DNA of 64,000 nucleotides from CALBGR01 sp964499935 (GCA_964499935.1 CAZCMS010000001.1:186001-250000); one strand, 5' to 3'. Positions 15,905-25,951 are shown, counted from the first letter of the stretch. The notes: generated by a model not told the origin, from the sequence alone. Numbers and translations are program-made.

Positions 15905-17776
15905 ATGAAGAGTAACTCATTCCGACCCCCTCAAAAATCACAAAATAATCGCAAAGGCTTCAGGACATTCGGCTTCATTGCGATCGTTGTTCTATTTTCA
16001 TTAGTCATTTTTGCTTCAATGAATCAGCCAAGCGCACTAAAGGAAATTCCATTTTCAGAGGTTGTTAGTCGTACTAACGACGGCAAAATAGCTAAGATTG
16101 TTGTTTCTGGTAATGGCAACGAAATGAAAATCACCGAAAAAGGCAAAGATAAACCAACACTGAGCGCCTTCAAAGATCCAAGTGCATCTTTGAAAGAGGA
16201 AGGTCTTAATACATCAAAAACCACAGTAGAATACCAGAAGGAGACGCAAAATTCGTTATGGTCTACGCTTCTTATATCGTTGCTTCCAGTGATCCTTATC
16301 GGTGCATTGCTGATATTTATGATGCGTAGCGCACAAGGGCAAGGCAACCAGGCTTTAAGCTTTGGTAAATCTCGTGCACGTCTGTATGGTAACGAAAAAG
16401 ACAAGGTAACGTTCAAGGATATAGCTGGCTCAGAAGAGGCTAAGCAAGATCTTGCTGAAGTTGTAGAATTTTTGAAATATCCAAAGAAATTTAGTGCAGT
16501 TGGTGCACGAATACCGAAAGGTGTACTACTTGTAGGCCCTCCAGGAACAGGTAAAACAATGCTTTCACGAGCGGTGGCAGGTGAAGCAGATGTGCCGTTC
16601 TTTAGTATTTCGGGTTCAGAATTCGTAGAAATGTTTGTCGGTGTCGGTGCATCGCGTGTACGTGACTTGTTCGCCAAGGCAAAGAAAAATGCTCCATGTA
16701 TCATCTTTGTTGACGAAATCGATGCTGTCGGTCGTCGTCGTGGTTCGGGTATGGGCGGTGGACACGATGAGCGTGAACAAACACTAAACCAGATTTTGGT
16801 TGAAATGGACGGCTTCGAACAAGGGCAGAACGTTATTGTGCTAGCTGCTACGAACCGAGCTGATGTGCTTGATCCTGCACTATTACGCCCTGGGCGTTTT
16901 GACCGTCGTGTCAACATTGGCCTTCCTGACCGTCAAGATCGTGAAGCAATCTTAAAGACACACTTCAAGAAAAAACCACTTGATGCAAAGGTAGACATCG
17001 GAGCATTAGCAGCAAAGACTGCTGGCAGTAGTGGTGCTGATCTTTCAAATATTGCAAACGAGTCAGCAATTATTGCAGCGCGTAATAATCGCAAAGAAAT
17101 CACGAACGACGATGTAACCGAAGCATTCGAGCGCGTAGCAATTGGTCCAGAACGCAAAAGCAAGATCATGAGCGATAAAGAAAAGGAAATTACAGCGTAT
17201 CACGAAGCCGGACATGCACTAGTTGGTCATGTTATGCCAGATAGCGATCCAATCCATAAGGTGACTATTATTCCGCGCGGTGGTACCGGTGGTGTGACAT
17301 GGGCTATTCCGCCAGAAGATAAGAGCTATCACTCTATTATCGAGTTCAAGGATGTGCTTGCGCGCATGCTTGGTGGGCGTATCGCCGAAGAAGTTGTGTA
17401 TGGCAAAGATCGTGTAACAACTGGTGCAGGTAGTGATTTACAGAAAGCAGCTGAGCTTGCACGTGATATGGTTGTGAACCAAGGTATGGGAAGTAATAGG
17501 CTGCGTGATCAAGTGTTCCATGTCGAAAGCGGTATGATGTTTGATCGCATGACGCACGAGAAAGAATATTCTGAGGAAACAGCAAAACTCATCGACAATG
17601 AAGTAGAGTCCCTCATATCCGAAGCTGCACACCGTGCACGGCTAGTGATAAAAGCGAATCTTAGTAAACTTGACGCACTCAAAGATCGCTTGCTAGAAAA
17701 AGAGACTGTCGATGCTGATGAGGTCTTGGAAGTACTTGAGGGTACAAGCATGCCCAAAACGGCAGCGTTATACTAA
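15905..17776 (+). CDS. ftsH: ATP-dependent zinc metalloprotease FtsH
   Basis: A 623-residue membrane-bound AAA+ protease. An N-terminal membrane segment (about 23-41), a small periplasmic domain and a second membrane segment (about 118-138) are followed by the AAA domain. The AAA domain has Walker A GPPGTGKT (about 212-219), Walker B IIFVDEIDAVG and the second-region-of-homology ATNRADVLDPALLRPGRFDR. The zinc site HEAGH is near 433-437, with the distal Asp in the TTGAGSDLQKA region. It degrades membrane and regulatory proteins. TATAAT (15888-15893) lies 11 nt before the ATG. It is downstream of tilS, the common bacterial order. Confidence 0.98.
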   Translation: MKSNSFRPPQKSQNNRKGFRTFGFIAIVVLFSLVIFASMNQPSALKEIPFSEVVSRTNDGKIAKIVVSGNGNEMKITEKGKDKPTLSAFKDPSASLKEEGLNTSKTTVEYQKETQNSLWSTLLISLLPVILIGALLIFMMRSAQGQGNQALSFGKSRARLYGNEKDKVTFKDIAGSEEAKQDLAEVVEFLKYPKKFSAVGARIPKGVLLVGPPGTGKTMLSRAVAGEADVPFFSISGSEFVEMFVGVGASRVRDLFAKAKKNAPCIIFVDEIDAVGRRRGSGMGGGHDEREQTLNQILVEMDGFEQGQNVIVLAATNRADVLDPALLRPGRFDRRVNIGLPDRQDREAILKTHFKKKPLDAKVDIGALAAKTAGSSGADLSNIANESAIIAARNNRKEITNDDVTEAFERVAIGPERKSKIMSDKEKEITAYHEAGHALVGHVMPDSDPIHKVTIIPRGGTGGVTWAIPPEDKSYHSIIEFKDVLARMLGGRIAEEVVYGKDRVTTGAGSDLQKAAELARDMVVNQGMGSNRLRDQVFHVESGMMFDRMTHEKEYSEETAKLIDNEVESLISEAAHRARLVIKANLSKLDALKDRLLEKETVDADEVLEVLEGTSMPKTAALY

Positions 17777-17881
17777 AGCAAGAGTACTGTTTGCATGCCA
17801 TAGTGTCGCAATGCCACTATGTTTCTACTAGTAAAAATGCGACAATAAGTATAACCGCAATGTAACGGTCATTAAATATAT

Positions 17882-20401
17882 ATGGTACGATTCGCAAAAC
17901 AAACGACTACTGAAAATACACCTGGTGTGGTCTTGCTCCTGCAAGTACCCCGTACAAACGAGAAGAAGGAACTTGCTGCAGAGCAAATGTTCGCAAGTTT
18001 GCATGGCTTATTGACTATGCCATCAAAAGGGCGTTTTCAGCCTGAGGCAAGAGAGCGACTTAGTTTTGAAATAGCTGTACTTAAAAAACGTATAGGATTT
18101 TATGTATGGGTACCAGATTACCTAAAAGAATTCGTCGAAGAGCAACTGTACGCTCAATACCCTACGGTTCATATTTCTGAAGTCGAAGACTATGTTGGTC
18201 ATGAAGAGCAATTCAGCGTAGTGTTAAGTACGGAATTACGCCTTACAGGTAACGACGCACTTCCGCTAAAGACGTTTCAGAGCTTTGAGGTTGATCCACT
18301 TGCCGCCATAACAGCAACGCTTGCAAAATTTGATGACGATGAAGAGGCATGGGTACAAGTACTTATTAGGCCTGCGCCTACCAAGTGGCACCGCAAGAGT
18401 GAACGGTATATCGCTGGTTTACGTGGAGGTGGTAGCGGGAGCAATGTAGGTAGTCTTATTGGTGCGTTATGGGCTCCACCTGAAAATGGTGGAGGGCAAG
18501 CGTCAAAGCCAGCAGACTACGAGCAGATTCGTATTAAAGGTGCAGAAGAAAAGAGTCAGAAGCTTGCATTTGAAGGACAAATAAAAATTGTATACCGTGG
18601 CAACTCTTCTGTGGCGCAAGCACGCCTGAGGGTACAGTCTATAGTGGCCAGTTATAAGCAATTTAATACTACGTATCTTAATGGATTTGAGTCGAAAAAA
18701 GTTTCGGAAGATCCGAATGTAGCACATGAATACCAGGCAAGAAGTTTCCAGAGGAGTGGGTCTACATTAAATATTGAAGAAGTGGCAACACTCTATCATT
18801 TGCCACACACCAACGTTGAAACACCCTTTATTTTATGGGCAAATGCGCAAACTGCAGAGCCTCCAGCTAATTTGCCAATTGTCGAAGGCGCGCCAAGAGA
18901 TGATATAAGCCCAGTTGCTACCACAAACTTTAGGGGGCACAACGCAATGTTTGGGCTACCTCGTTCAGACAGAGGTAGACATCTGTATATTATTGGACAA
19001 ACCGGTGTCGGTAAATCAGGTTTGCTTGAGCTATTAACAATATCGGATATATATAGCCCTTATGGATTTGCAGTTATCGATCCTCACGGTGATTATGCAC
19101 AGAATATTTTAAGGCGTATACCCGAAAATCGAGTTGATGATGTTTTGTATTTTAACCCTGCCGACACCCAATTCCCAATCGCATTTAATCCTATGGAAGT
19201 TTTAGATCCTAAGCTCAAAACTCATACAAGCTCAGAACTTGTAGGGGTGTTAAAGCGCATGTTCGACAGCTGGGGCCCGCGACTGGAATACATCCTTAGA
19301 TATACGCTACTCGCCTTGCTTGACTATCCAGAATCCACCATGCTGGATATCACACGCATACTTACCGATAAAAAGTTTCGCAATGATGTATTAAAACATG
19401 TTCAGGATCCAGTGGTGCGAAACTTCTGGCTGGTAGAATTTGCTAGCTGGAACGATAAGTTTGCAGCTGAAGCAGTTGCGCCTGTGCTTAATAAAGTAGG
19501 CGCGTTTACTGCGAATCCGCTTGTAAGAAACATTATTGGTCAACCAAAGAGCAGTTTTAACATTCGTCAAATTATGGATGAACGCAAAATACTGATTGTT
19601 AACTTAAGTCGAGGGCTTGTCGGAGAAGATAACGCATCGCTCCTAGGTGCCTTGTTTGTGACAAAAATGCAACTTGCAGCGATGAGCCGTGCAGATATTT
19701 CAGCAGACGTCAGAAGCCCGTTCTATCTGTATGTTGATGAGTTTCAGAACTTCGCAACAGATAGCTTTGCGACTATTCTTTCTGAGGCTCGAAAATACGG
19801 ACTATACCTAACTGTAGCAAACCAATATACAGCTCAAATGCCAACAGAAGTAAAAGACGCAGTTTTCGGTAACGTTGGTTCAATTATTGCGTTTCGTATG
19901 AGTGCTGATGATGCTGGAAGTATGCAGAAGTATTTTGAGCCAAAATTTACCGATCATGATTTAGTGCATATGCACAACCGTAGTTTTGTTATCAGCATGA
20001 CTATAGAGGGCGAAAAAGTACAGGCGTTTTCTGCAGCTAGTTTGACGCTCCCAGAATATGGGCAAGATTATACGAGTATAATCGTTGATCGCAGTAGGGC
20101 GACGTATGCGTCAAGCCAAGAGTTTGTAGAACGATTTGTAGGGGAGCGCTATCTTGGGGTTGCCACTGGCTCGTCAGCCCAAAATAAGCCAAAACCAGCA
20201 CATCAACCTCAGGTTGAACCAGTGAAGCAGCAAAATGCTACACCTGTGTCATTGCTAAGAAACACAGTTATCAATACTTCTGCTGATGAAGGTGAAGATA
20301 AGCCTAAAAAACGAAAACGTACCCGCAAACGTAAGCCTAAGAACACTAGTGAAGCCTCTGGGTCTCCACAGGATATCAGTGAAGACGGCATAAAATTATA
20401 A
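17882..20401 (+). CDS. TraG/VirD4/HerA-like ATPase with DUF87-type motor
   Basis: An 839-residue protein. The first 350 residues are an alpha/beta region typical of Patescibacteria proteins of this kind. The motor has Walker A GQTGVGKS (about 371-378), then FAVIDPHGDYAQNIL. Walker B is FYLYVDEFQNFATDSF (about 615), followed by TVANQYTAQM. The C-terminal tail is Lys/Arg-rich (KKRKRTRKRKP) and probably binds nucleic acid or membranes. It could pump DNA or protein, possibly during division, DNA uptake or secretion. No conjugation genes are nearby. It differs clearly from the paralog at 2629-4638 outside the motor. Confidence 0.85.
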   Translation: MVRFAKQTTTENTPGVVLLLQVPRTNEKKELAAEQMFASLHGLLTMPSKGRFQPEARERLSFEIAVLKKRIGFYVWVPDYLKEFVEEQLYAQYPTVHISEVEDYVGHEEQFSVVLSTELRLTGNDALPLKTFQSFEVDPLAAITATLAKFDDDEEAWVQVLIRPAPTKWHRKSERYIAGLRGGGSGSNVGSLIGALWAPPENGGGQASKPADYEQIRIKGAEEKSQKLAFEGQIKIVYRGNSSVAQARLRVQSIVASYKQFNTTYLNGFESKKVSEDPNVAHEYQARSFQRSGSTLNIEEVATLYHLPHTNVETPFILWANAQTAEPPANLPIVEGAPRDDISPVATTNFRGHNAMFGLPRSDRGRHLYIIGQTGVGKSGLLELLTISDIYSPYGFAVIDPHGDYAQNILRRIPENRVDDVLYFNPADTQFPIAFNPMEVLDPKLKTHTSSELVGVLKRMFDSWGPRLEYILRYTLLALLDYPESTMLDITRILTDKKFRNDVLKHVQDPVVRNFWLVEFASWNDKFAAEAVAPVLNKVGAFTANPLVRNIIGQPKSSFNIRQIMDERKILIVNLSRGLVGEDNASLLGALFVTKMQLAAMSRADISADVRSPFYLYVDEFQNFATDSFATILSEARKYGLYLTVANQYTAQMPTEVKDAVFGNVGSIIAFRMSADDAGSMQKYFEPKFTDHDLVHMHNRSFVISMTIEGEKVQAFSAASLTLPEYGQDYTSIIVDRSRATYASSQEFVERFVGERYLGVATGSSAQNKPKPAHQPQVEPVKQQNATPVSLLRNTVINTSADEGEDKPKKRKRTRKRKPKNTSEASGSPQDISEDGIKL

Positions 20402-20468
20402 ATATTCTAAAGTCAGCACTATTAAGTTGCTAGCAATCGCTTTATACTAAGGTGCAGATAGTTCCAGT

Positions 20469-22052
20469 ATGAAAGCAACCACACGGGCAAAAAAACGAGT
20501 ATCAATTGGTAATATCGCAGCTTTATTAGCTGCAACTGCGTTTTTAGGGCAGTTATTAGGACTGTTGCGGACGCGACTTGTTAATGCGAACTTTGATGCT
20601 ATAGGGCCAGGTAGCACTGACGCGTACTTTGCCGCATTTAATATTCCAGATTTAGTATTCTTTACACTCTCGGCAGGGGCGCTCGGTGTTGCTTTTATGC
20701 CCGTGCTCGCAGACAGATTAGAAAAGGGTGATAAGAGAGGCATGTGGATGCTTTCGAGTAGTCTGCTTAACCTGTTGGCAATCGTTATGCTTGTCGTTGG
20801 GGTGTTTATTTTTGTGTTTGCAGAACAACTTATACGATATATTGTTGCTCCAGAATTAACACCCCCACAACTTCATAACGCGACAGTTATTATGCGATTC
20901 TTGGCATTTAGCCCATTCTTATTCACTATGTCTGGTATTATCATGAGTGTCCAGCAGACAATTGGGCGTTTCTTTTTTTATGCAATTGCACCACTGCTGT
21001 ATAACCTTAGTATTATCGCGAGTATCTTTATCTTCAGGGATAATATTGGATTAGTTGGCTTAGGTATTGGTGCGCTAGCGGGCGGGATTATCCAGCTTGT
21101 TATTGCGATTGTTGGCCTGTACGGCACGGGCTTCAAGTGGAGTCCACGCATTATGTGGAAGAGCGCTGACTTTCGTCTGATACTGCGTCAACTTCCCTCA
21201 AGATCTATTGACCAAGGGGTTGACCAAATTAATAGTATCGTCGAAACCAATCTCGCAAGCCGGTTAGGTTCTGGGGCAATCAGTCATTACACTAACGCTT
21301 TTACACTCCATAACGCACCTATTATGCTTATCGGTACAACTATCGCAACCGCAGCGTTTCCCTCACTTAATAGTAGGCTTTCGCAAGGGAGGCCTGATTT
21401 GTTCCGTAAGGAATTCTTAAAGACACTGCGTGCAATGATTTGGATTGTTATGCCAGTTGCTGTGGTTTGTTTCTTTGCTCGTGGGTACTTAGCTCGGCTA
21501 CTCTTCTCCCGAAACGCACCAGAGATCGCATTAATATTTGGCTTTTTGACTGCAGCAATATTCTTTAGGGTTGTCTATGCCATGATGTCGCGTTGGTTTT
21601 ATTCTCAAAAAGATACATGGACACCACTCATTGTGTCAGTATTTGTAATTGCGCTAAACATTGTTCTAGCGTATAACCTAGCTAAACCTACTAGTTACGG
21701 CGTGGCAGGTCTAGCACTTGCGCAGTCAATCGTGGCCGCAGTAGAGGTGGCTATATTGAGTGTTGTTATGGTTGTGCGTGACCATAAACTTATTGACCCA
21801 GACTTTATTAATGGAATTATAAAAATTATTTCAGTCACAGGATTTAGCGTGATAGCTGGCTATATTATGATTTCTTTCCTCCCGCTCAGTCTTGGTGATA
21901 CAGGTTTTGTAACACTTGTCACTAAGTTCTTGGCAATTGCATCTGTCACGGCTGTAGTGCACATTGTAGTGTCTGCTATGATCGGTCTCGAGGAAGCTAA
22001 GCCTGTAATAAGAAAAATAAAACACGTCATCTTCCGACCAATCAAAGTGTAG
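20469..22052 (+). CDS. murJ: Lipid II flippase MurJ (MviN)
   Basis: A 527-residue protein with about 14 hydrophobic segments. It has typical MurJ features: the N-terminal LLGLLRTRLV segment, the amphipathic-loop region RQLPSRSIDQGVDQINSIVETNLAS, and the conserved RxxYAxxDxxTP-like stretch RVVYAMMSRWFYSQKDTWTP. It flips lipid II across the cytoplasmic membrane for peptidoglycan synthesis. A TATACT box (20443-20448) gives a short leader. It is followed by lepA on the same strand. Confidence 0.95.
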   Translation: MKATTRAKKRVSIGNIAALLAATAFLGQLLGLLRTRLVNANFDAIGPGSTDAYFAAFNIPDLVFFTLSAGALGVAFMPVLADRLEKGDKRGMWMLSSSLLNLLAIVMLVVGVFIFVFAEQLIRYIVAPELTPPQLHNATVIMRFLAFSPFLFTMSGIIMSVQQTIGRFFFYAIAPLLYNLSIIASIFIFRDNIGLVGLGIGALAGGIIQLVIAIVGLYGTGFKWSPRIMWKSADFRLILRQLPSRSIDQGVDQINSIVETNLASRLGSGAISHYTNAFTLHNAPIMLIGTTIATAAFPSLNSRLSQGRPDLFRKEFLKTLRAMIWIVMPVAVVCFFARGYLARLLFSRNAPEIALIFGFLTAAIFFRVVYAMMSRWFYSQKDTWTPLIVSVFVIALNIVLAYNLAKPTSYGVAGLALAQSIVAAVEVAILSVVMVVRDHKLIDPDFINGIIKIISVTGFSVIAGYIMISFLPLSLGDTGFVTLVTKFLAIASVTAVVHIVVSAMIGLEEAKPVIRKIKHVIFRPIKV

Positions 22053-22153
22053 TAGATTGACTATTAATAGTAGTTATGTTAATATAAGAGGATAGATGCC
22101 TGACACAGGTAGGCATGTCACTAAATAAATCACCTCTGTTATAATGGAGCAGA

Positions 22154-23932
22154 ATGACTATAGAAAACATCAGAAACTTTTGTATTATTGCGCATATTGA
22201 TCACGGCAAGTCGACGCTTGCTGATCGTTTGATGGAAATGACAAGCACCGTTGAGAAGCGCAACATGAAAGCGCAGCTCCTCGACAAGATGGACTTGGAG
22301 CGTGAAAAAGGTATTACCATTAAGCTGGCGCCAGTACGCATGAAGTATCAGGACTATGAGCTAAATCTCATTGATACACCAGGGCACGTCGATTTCAGTT
22401 ATGAGGTGTCACGTAGTCTTGAGGCATGTGAAGGTGCGCTATTGGTAGTTGATGCGACGCAAGGAATTCAAGCGCAAACGCTTGCAAATGTATATCTAGC
22501 GATGGCAGCAGATTTAAAAATTATTCCTGTACTTAATAAAATTGATCTACCTGCAGCTGATGTTGAGCGAGTGAGCGCCGAAGTGATTAACTTACTGGGC
22601 TGCGACAAAGAAGAGATTCTACACATTTCTGCCAAGACAGGTATGGGTGTGGATGCGGTGTTGGATCGAATTGTGCACGACATTCCTGCGCCTAAAAAAG
22701 TCGAGACAAAAGAAACCCGAGCGCTGATTTTTGACTCCTACTATGACGACTATAGAGGTGTAATTTTGTATGTGCGTGTATTCGAGGGTGAAATTCCAAA
22801 AAACGGTCAAATCAAGATGTTTGCAACTGATGTAAAAGGCATTGCACTCGAAGTTGGTGCGCTCGCGCCAGATATGCAACCAAGTAGCACTATTAGCACA
22901 GGTGAAATTGGCTATATTGTCACCAACCTAAAGACCACGCGTGACGCAAAAGTCGGTGATACTGTGACGCTCGCAAGTCAGGCCATTACTGAGCCGTTAC
23001 CTGGATACAAAGAAATAAAACCATTTGTCTATGCGGGCTTTTTCCCAGACAGCAACGAAAATTATCAGTTACTAAAAGACGCAATTGAGAAATTGTCTTT
23101 GAGCGATTCTGCTTTACAGTTCGTGCCTGAAAATTCACCAGTCCTAGGCTTTGGTGTGCGAATCGGTTTTTTGGGTTTGCTACATATGGATATCATCCGT
23201 GAGCGTTTGGAGCGTGAGTACAATCTCGAATTAGTGGTTACGAATCCGTCGACAGATTATCAGGTGAAGATGCTGAGTGGCGATGAGATAGAGATCAAGA
23301 GTGCAAGCGAATTACCTGACCCTGCAAAGATAGAAGAAATTCGTGAGCCGTGGATCAAGGGCGAAATCGTGGTACCAGATGCGTATGTTGGCGGTGTGAT
23401 CCAACTGATTGCCAGTAAACGCGGGCAACACAAAAACTTAAGTTATGTAGACTCGCGTGCACTGGTAAGCTTTGAGGCACCGCTTGCGAATCTTTTGACA
23501 GATTTTTATGATCAACTCAAAAGCATTACTTCTGGTTATGGGTCATTCAACTACGAACTCGATAATTATCGTGCAGAAGATCTCGTACGACTTGATTTCT
23601 ATGTAGCTGGCGATATTGTCGGTGCGCTTAGTGTTATGGTGCATCGCAGCGAAGCACAGAGCCTGGGCCGTGAAACAGTAGGCAAGCTAAAAGAAGTCAT
23701 TCCACGCCAGAATTTCCAAGTAGCATTACAGGCAGCAATTGGTGGCAAATTCATCGCCCGTGAAGATATTTCGGCGTTCCGTAAAGATGTGACCACGGGC
23801 TTGTACGGTGGCGACGTATCCCGTAAAAAGAAAGTACTCGCCAAACAAGCAAAAGGCAAAAAACGCCTCAAAAAATTCGGCAAAGTCGAAATCCCAGCCG
23901 AAGCCTTCACCGTTATGCTCAAGCGCGATTAG
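22154..23932 (+). CDS. lepA: Elongation factor 4 (LepA)
   Basis: A 592-residue translational GTPase with G1 AHIDHGKST, G3 DTPGHVDF, G4 NKID and G5 SAKTG. Domain II and the EF-G-like domains III and V follow, then the LepA-specific C-terminal domain ending in KKRLKKFGKVEIPAEAF. It acts on stalled or post-translocation ribosomes. TATAAT (22140-22145) ends 8 nt before the ATG. The GGAG between them could be a Shine-Dalgarno but would lie mostly upstream of the expected transcript start. The 3' end overlaps the convergent bcp gene by 4 bp. Confidence 0.98.
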   Translation: MTIENIRNFCIIAHIDHGKSTLADRLMEMTSTVEKRNMKAQLLDKMDLEREKGITIKLAPVRMKYQDYELNLIDTPGHVDFSYEVSRSLEACEGALLVVDATQGIQAQTLANVYLAMAADLKIIPVLNKIDLPAADVERVSAEVINLLGCDKEEILHISAKTGMGVDAVLDRIVHDIPAPKKVETKETRALIFDSYYDDYRGVILYVRVFEGEIPKNGQIKMFATDVKGIALEVGALAPDMQPSSTISTGEIGYIVTNLKTTRDAKVGDTVTLASQAITEPLPGYKEIKPFVYAGFFPDSNENYQLLKDAIEKLSLSDSALQFVPENSPVLGFGVRIGFLGLLHMDIIRERLEREYNLELVVTNPSTDYQVKMLSGDEIEIKSASELPDPAKIEEIREPWIKGEIVVPDAYVGGVIQLIASKRGQHKNLSYVDSRALVSFEAPLANLLTDFYDQLKSITSGYGSFNYELDNYRAEDLVRLDFYVAGDIVGALSVMVHRSEAQSLGRETVGKLKEVIPRQNFQVALQAAIGGKFIAREDISAFRKDVTTGLYGGDVSRKKKVLAKQAKGKKRLKKFGKVEIPAEAFTVMLKRD

Positions 23933-24393
23933 CTATCAGATTGCAGTTGCTTAAGATCTTTGATAATCTCGGCAGCATGCTCTTTGGGGTTGACGCCACG
24001 ATATTCTTTCATGATCTGTCCATCAGGTGAGATGATAAACGTATTTCGCTGCGTACCGATAAAATCCTTGCCCATGAACTTTTTGGGCTTCCAGCTATCG
24101 TAAGCTTCGATAGCTTTGTGGTCTGGATCGCTAAGGATTGTAAAATTAAGATGATATTTTTCAGCAAATTTCTTGTGATCTACGACCGAATCTTTGCTAA
24201 TACCTACAATTTCAGCCCCTCCAAGCTCAGCGATCACATCTCGTTCGTCTCGAAAACTGCATGCCTCGGCAGTACATCCTGGAGTGTCATCTTTAGGATA
24301 AAAATATAAGACGACCCATTTTCCTGCATAATCTGCAAGACTTTTGGTATTGCCATCTTGATCTTGGAGTGAGAAATCTGGTGCTTGTTTCAT
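23929..24393 (-). CDS. bcp: Thiol peroxidase (Bcp/PrxQ peroxiredoxin)
   Basis: A 154-residue AhpC/TSA-family protein. The peroxidatic Cys in the TPGCTAEAC motif and the resolving Cys five residues later identify the atypical 2-Cys Bcp/PrxQ class. The catalytic Arg lies in GTQRNTFII. It reduces H2O2 and organic peroxides using thioredoxin. A TATACT -10 box lies 6 nt before the ATG, so it is probably leaderless. It is divergent from the guanylate-kinase-like gene, and the two -10 boxes are about 35 bp apart back to back. Confidence 0.96.
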   Translation of the reverse strand: MKQAPDFSLQDQDGNTKSLADYAGKWVVLYFYPKDDTPGCTAEACSFRDERDVIAELGGAEIVGISKDSVVDHKKFAEKYHLNFTILSDPDHKAIEAYDSWKPKKFMGKDFIGTQRNTFIISPDGQIMKEYRGVNPKEHAAEIIKDLKQLQSDS

Positions 24394-24451
24394 GCTACCA
24401 GTATACCGCTTTTGCTTGCGTTTTTGGCATTTAGATACCTATAATATGCAG

Positions 24452-25189
24452 ATGGAAGAAACAATTCAGGCGATAAAAAAGCTCCTAGCTACGTATCAGC
24501 CGTCAGAACAAACAAAAAATTTAATTAAGACTACTCCTGTCACGCTACTAGTGGGTGTAAGTGGTGCAGGAAAAGACACTATAAAGCATAAGTTGCTCGA
24601 AACTGGCAATTACCACGAGTTTGTGTCGCACACAACGCGCGTACCTCGAATGAATCATGGGGTGCTTGAGCAAAACGGCGTAGAGTATCATTTTATAGAT
24701 CTCGAAGAATCAAAACGGATGCTTGAAGCAGGTGAATACATCGAAGCAAAAATGTACGGCGACAAAGTATATGGCACAAGTGTTGCTGAACTGCAAAAAG
24801 CCAGCACAGAAGGCAAGATTGCATTGAATGACATAGAAGTGCAAGGTGTTGCAGAATATAAGGCAATCTCCAAGGATGTTCGTGCGATGTTCATTGTGCC
24901 TCCAACCTACGAAGAATGGCGACGACGTTTGATGCAGCGATATGGTGCAGAAGGCGCAGAGCCGGGTGAATTAGAGAAGCGTACAGAAACAGCAATTTAT
25001 GAACTCGAACATGCTCTAGAAGTAGATTACTACCACTTTATTATTAACGATGGTCTTGACCGGGCAGTGCATGTCATTGACGAAATTGCACATAGCAAAG
25101 ATACATTTAACGACAAGGACGAATGGGCACGCACCGAAGCAATGAAGCTGCTGGCAACTATCAAGGAGCGACAAGAAGTTAATATTTAG
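24452..25189 (+). CDS. Guanylate kinase-like protein
   Basis: I choose ATG 24452 because TATAAT occupies 24440-24445. The earlier ATG (24446) directly abuts it, and starts further upstream lie before the promoter. The 245-residue protein has P-loop GVSGAGKDT (about 36-44). Guanylate-kinase features follow: SHTTRVPR (GMP-binding), EYHFID, GEYIEAKMYGDKVYGTS and a C-terminal lid-like region. It probably phosphorylates GMP (or dGMP), but the roughly 25-residue N-terminal and 35-residue C-terminal extensions make it longer than normal Gmk. A nucleotide kinase of related specificity is possible. Confidence 0.78.
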   Translation: MEETIQAIKKLLATYQPSEQTKNLIKTTPVTLLVGVSGAGKDTIKHKLLETGNYHEFVSHTTRVPRMNHGVLEQNGVEYHFIDLEESKRMLEAGEYIEAKMYGDKVYGTSVAELQKASTEGKIALNDIEVQGVAEYKAISKDVRAMFIVPPTYEEWRRRLMQRYGAEGAEPGELEKRTETAIYELEHALEVDYYHFIINDGLDRAVHVIDEIAHSKDTFNDKDEWARTEAMKLLATIKERQEVNI

Positions 25190-25196
25190 TAAAGAG

Positions 25197-25223
25197 TTGG
25201 CAGTCTTGATACTTGAGTGCTAA
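25197..25223 (+). promoter_or_regulatory. Degenerate CIRCE operator overlapping the hrcA promoter
   Basis: TTGGCAGTC (25197-25205), 9-nt spacer, then GAGTGCTAA (25215-25223). The right half is perfect and the left half matches 7 of 9. The spacer starts with TTGATA, which forms the -35 hexamer of a promoter whose TATACT -10 is 17 nt further on (25229-25234). HrcA would repress its own gene here. Confidence 0.8.
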
Positions 25224-25240
25224 TTAGGTATACTGAGGCC

Positions 25241-25951
25241 ATGACAGAGCGACAAAAGCAAATACTATTTGCAGTAGTGGAACAGTACGCTGAGGTTGCT
25301 GCTCCGGTAGGCTCCAGTTTGCTTTCCAAGCTATTTGGAGTGAGTTCGGCAACTATTCGTGCAGAGATGGCGGAGTTAGAGCGTCACGGTTTTATTATGC
25401 AACCTCACACCAGTGCAGGGCGCATACCAACAGATAAAGGATACCGATTTTACGTTAACTGTTTGACCGATCAAGATCAGCCTGCACTTCATGATGGGCG
25501 TGGTGAGCGCGCATTAACTGCACGTGTAGAAGGTGGTGGCTTGCCCGAGCGAACCATCCGTAATGCAGTGGATACCTTGGTAGAACTGACGCATAATCTT
25601 GGACTTGCGACCATTGGTGACCAACTATATATGAGCGGGCTTTCAAATCTTTTTGGCCAGCCAGAGTTTATGCATAGAGATCAGGTACAGCAGGTAGCAC
25701 AGCTGCTCGATAATCTGGAGCCGTGGCTGCGAGAAGCTGCACCTAACGAGCCACTAAGTGTGTATATTGGCAGGGAAAACCCCATTGGTCGCAGTGCAGG
25801 GGTGAGTTTGATCATCAGTCGTTTCAGGAGTCCGTATAGCGAACGTAGCTATATCGGAACGTTGGGGCCAACACGCCAGAGCTACCGAGAAGTAATGACA
25901 TTTGTACGCCATGCGGGTGAGGCGCTCGAGGAGGCGCTGTATGCTGGTTGA
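25241..25951 (+). CDS. hrcA: Heat-inducible transcription repressor HrcA, short form
   Basis: The start at ATG 25241 lies 6 nt after the TATACT -10; the ATG at 25217 is upstream of the promoter. The protein has 236 residues, about 100 fewer than usual HrcA. The winged-helix DNA-binding domain is complete (MTERQKQILFAVVEQYAEVA, SSATIRAEMAELERHGF, HTSAGRIPTDKGYRFYV). The C-terminal part retains the ending around VSLIISRF...GTLGPTRQSYREVM, whereas the inserted domain seen in larger homologs is mostly missing. It binds CIRCE sites and is normally helped by a chaperonin. It heads the heat-shock block. Confidence 0.94.
   Translation: MTERQKQILFAVVEQYAEVAAPVGSSLLSKLFGVSSATIRAEMAELERHGFIMQPHTSAGRIPTDKGYRFYVNCLTDQDQPALHDGRGERALTARVEGGGLPERTIRNAVDTLVELTHNLGLATIGDQLYMSGLSNLFGQPEFMHRDQVQQVAQLLDNLEPWLREAAPNEPLSVYIGRENPIGRSAGVSLIISRFRSPYSERSYIGTLGPTRQSYREVMTFVRHAGEALEEALYAG

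Noticed and set aside
16024..16917. 297-codon minus-strand open frame inside ftsH
   Set aside because: Antisense shadow of a conserved gene, Ser/Pro/Thr-rich composition.
17799..17821. CATAGTG/CACTATG hairpin after ftsH as a terminator
   Set aside because: 7-bp stem with a 9-nt loop and only GTTTC after it; not distinguishable from chance.
22096..22116. Hairpin ATGCCT/AGGCAT between murJ and lepA as a terminator
   Set aside because: The stem is only 6 bp and no T-run follows; too weak to call.
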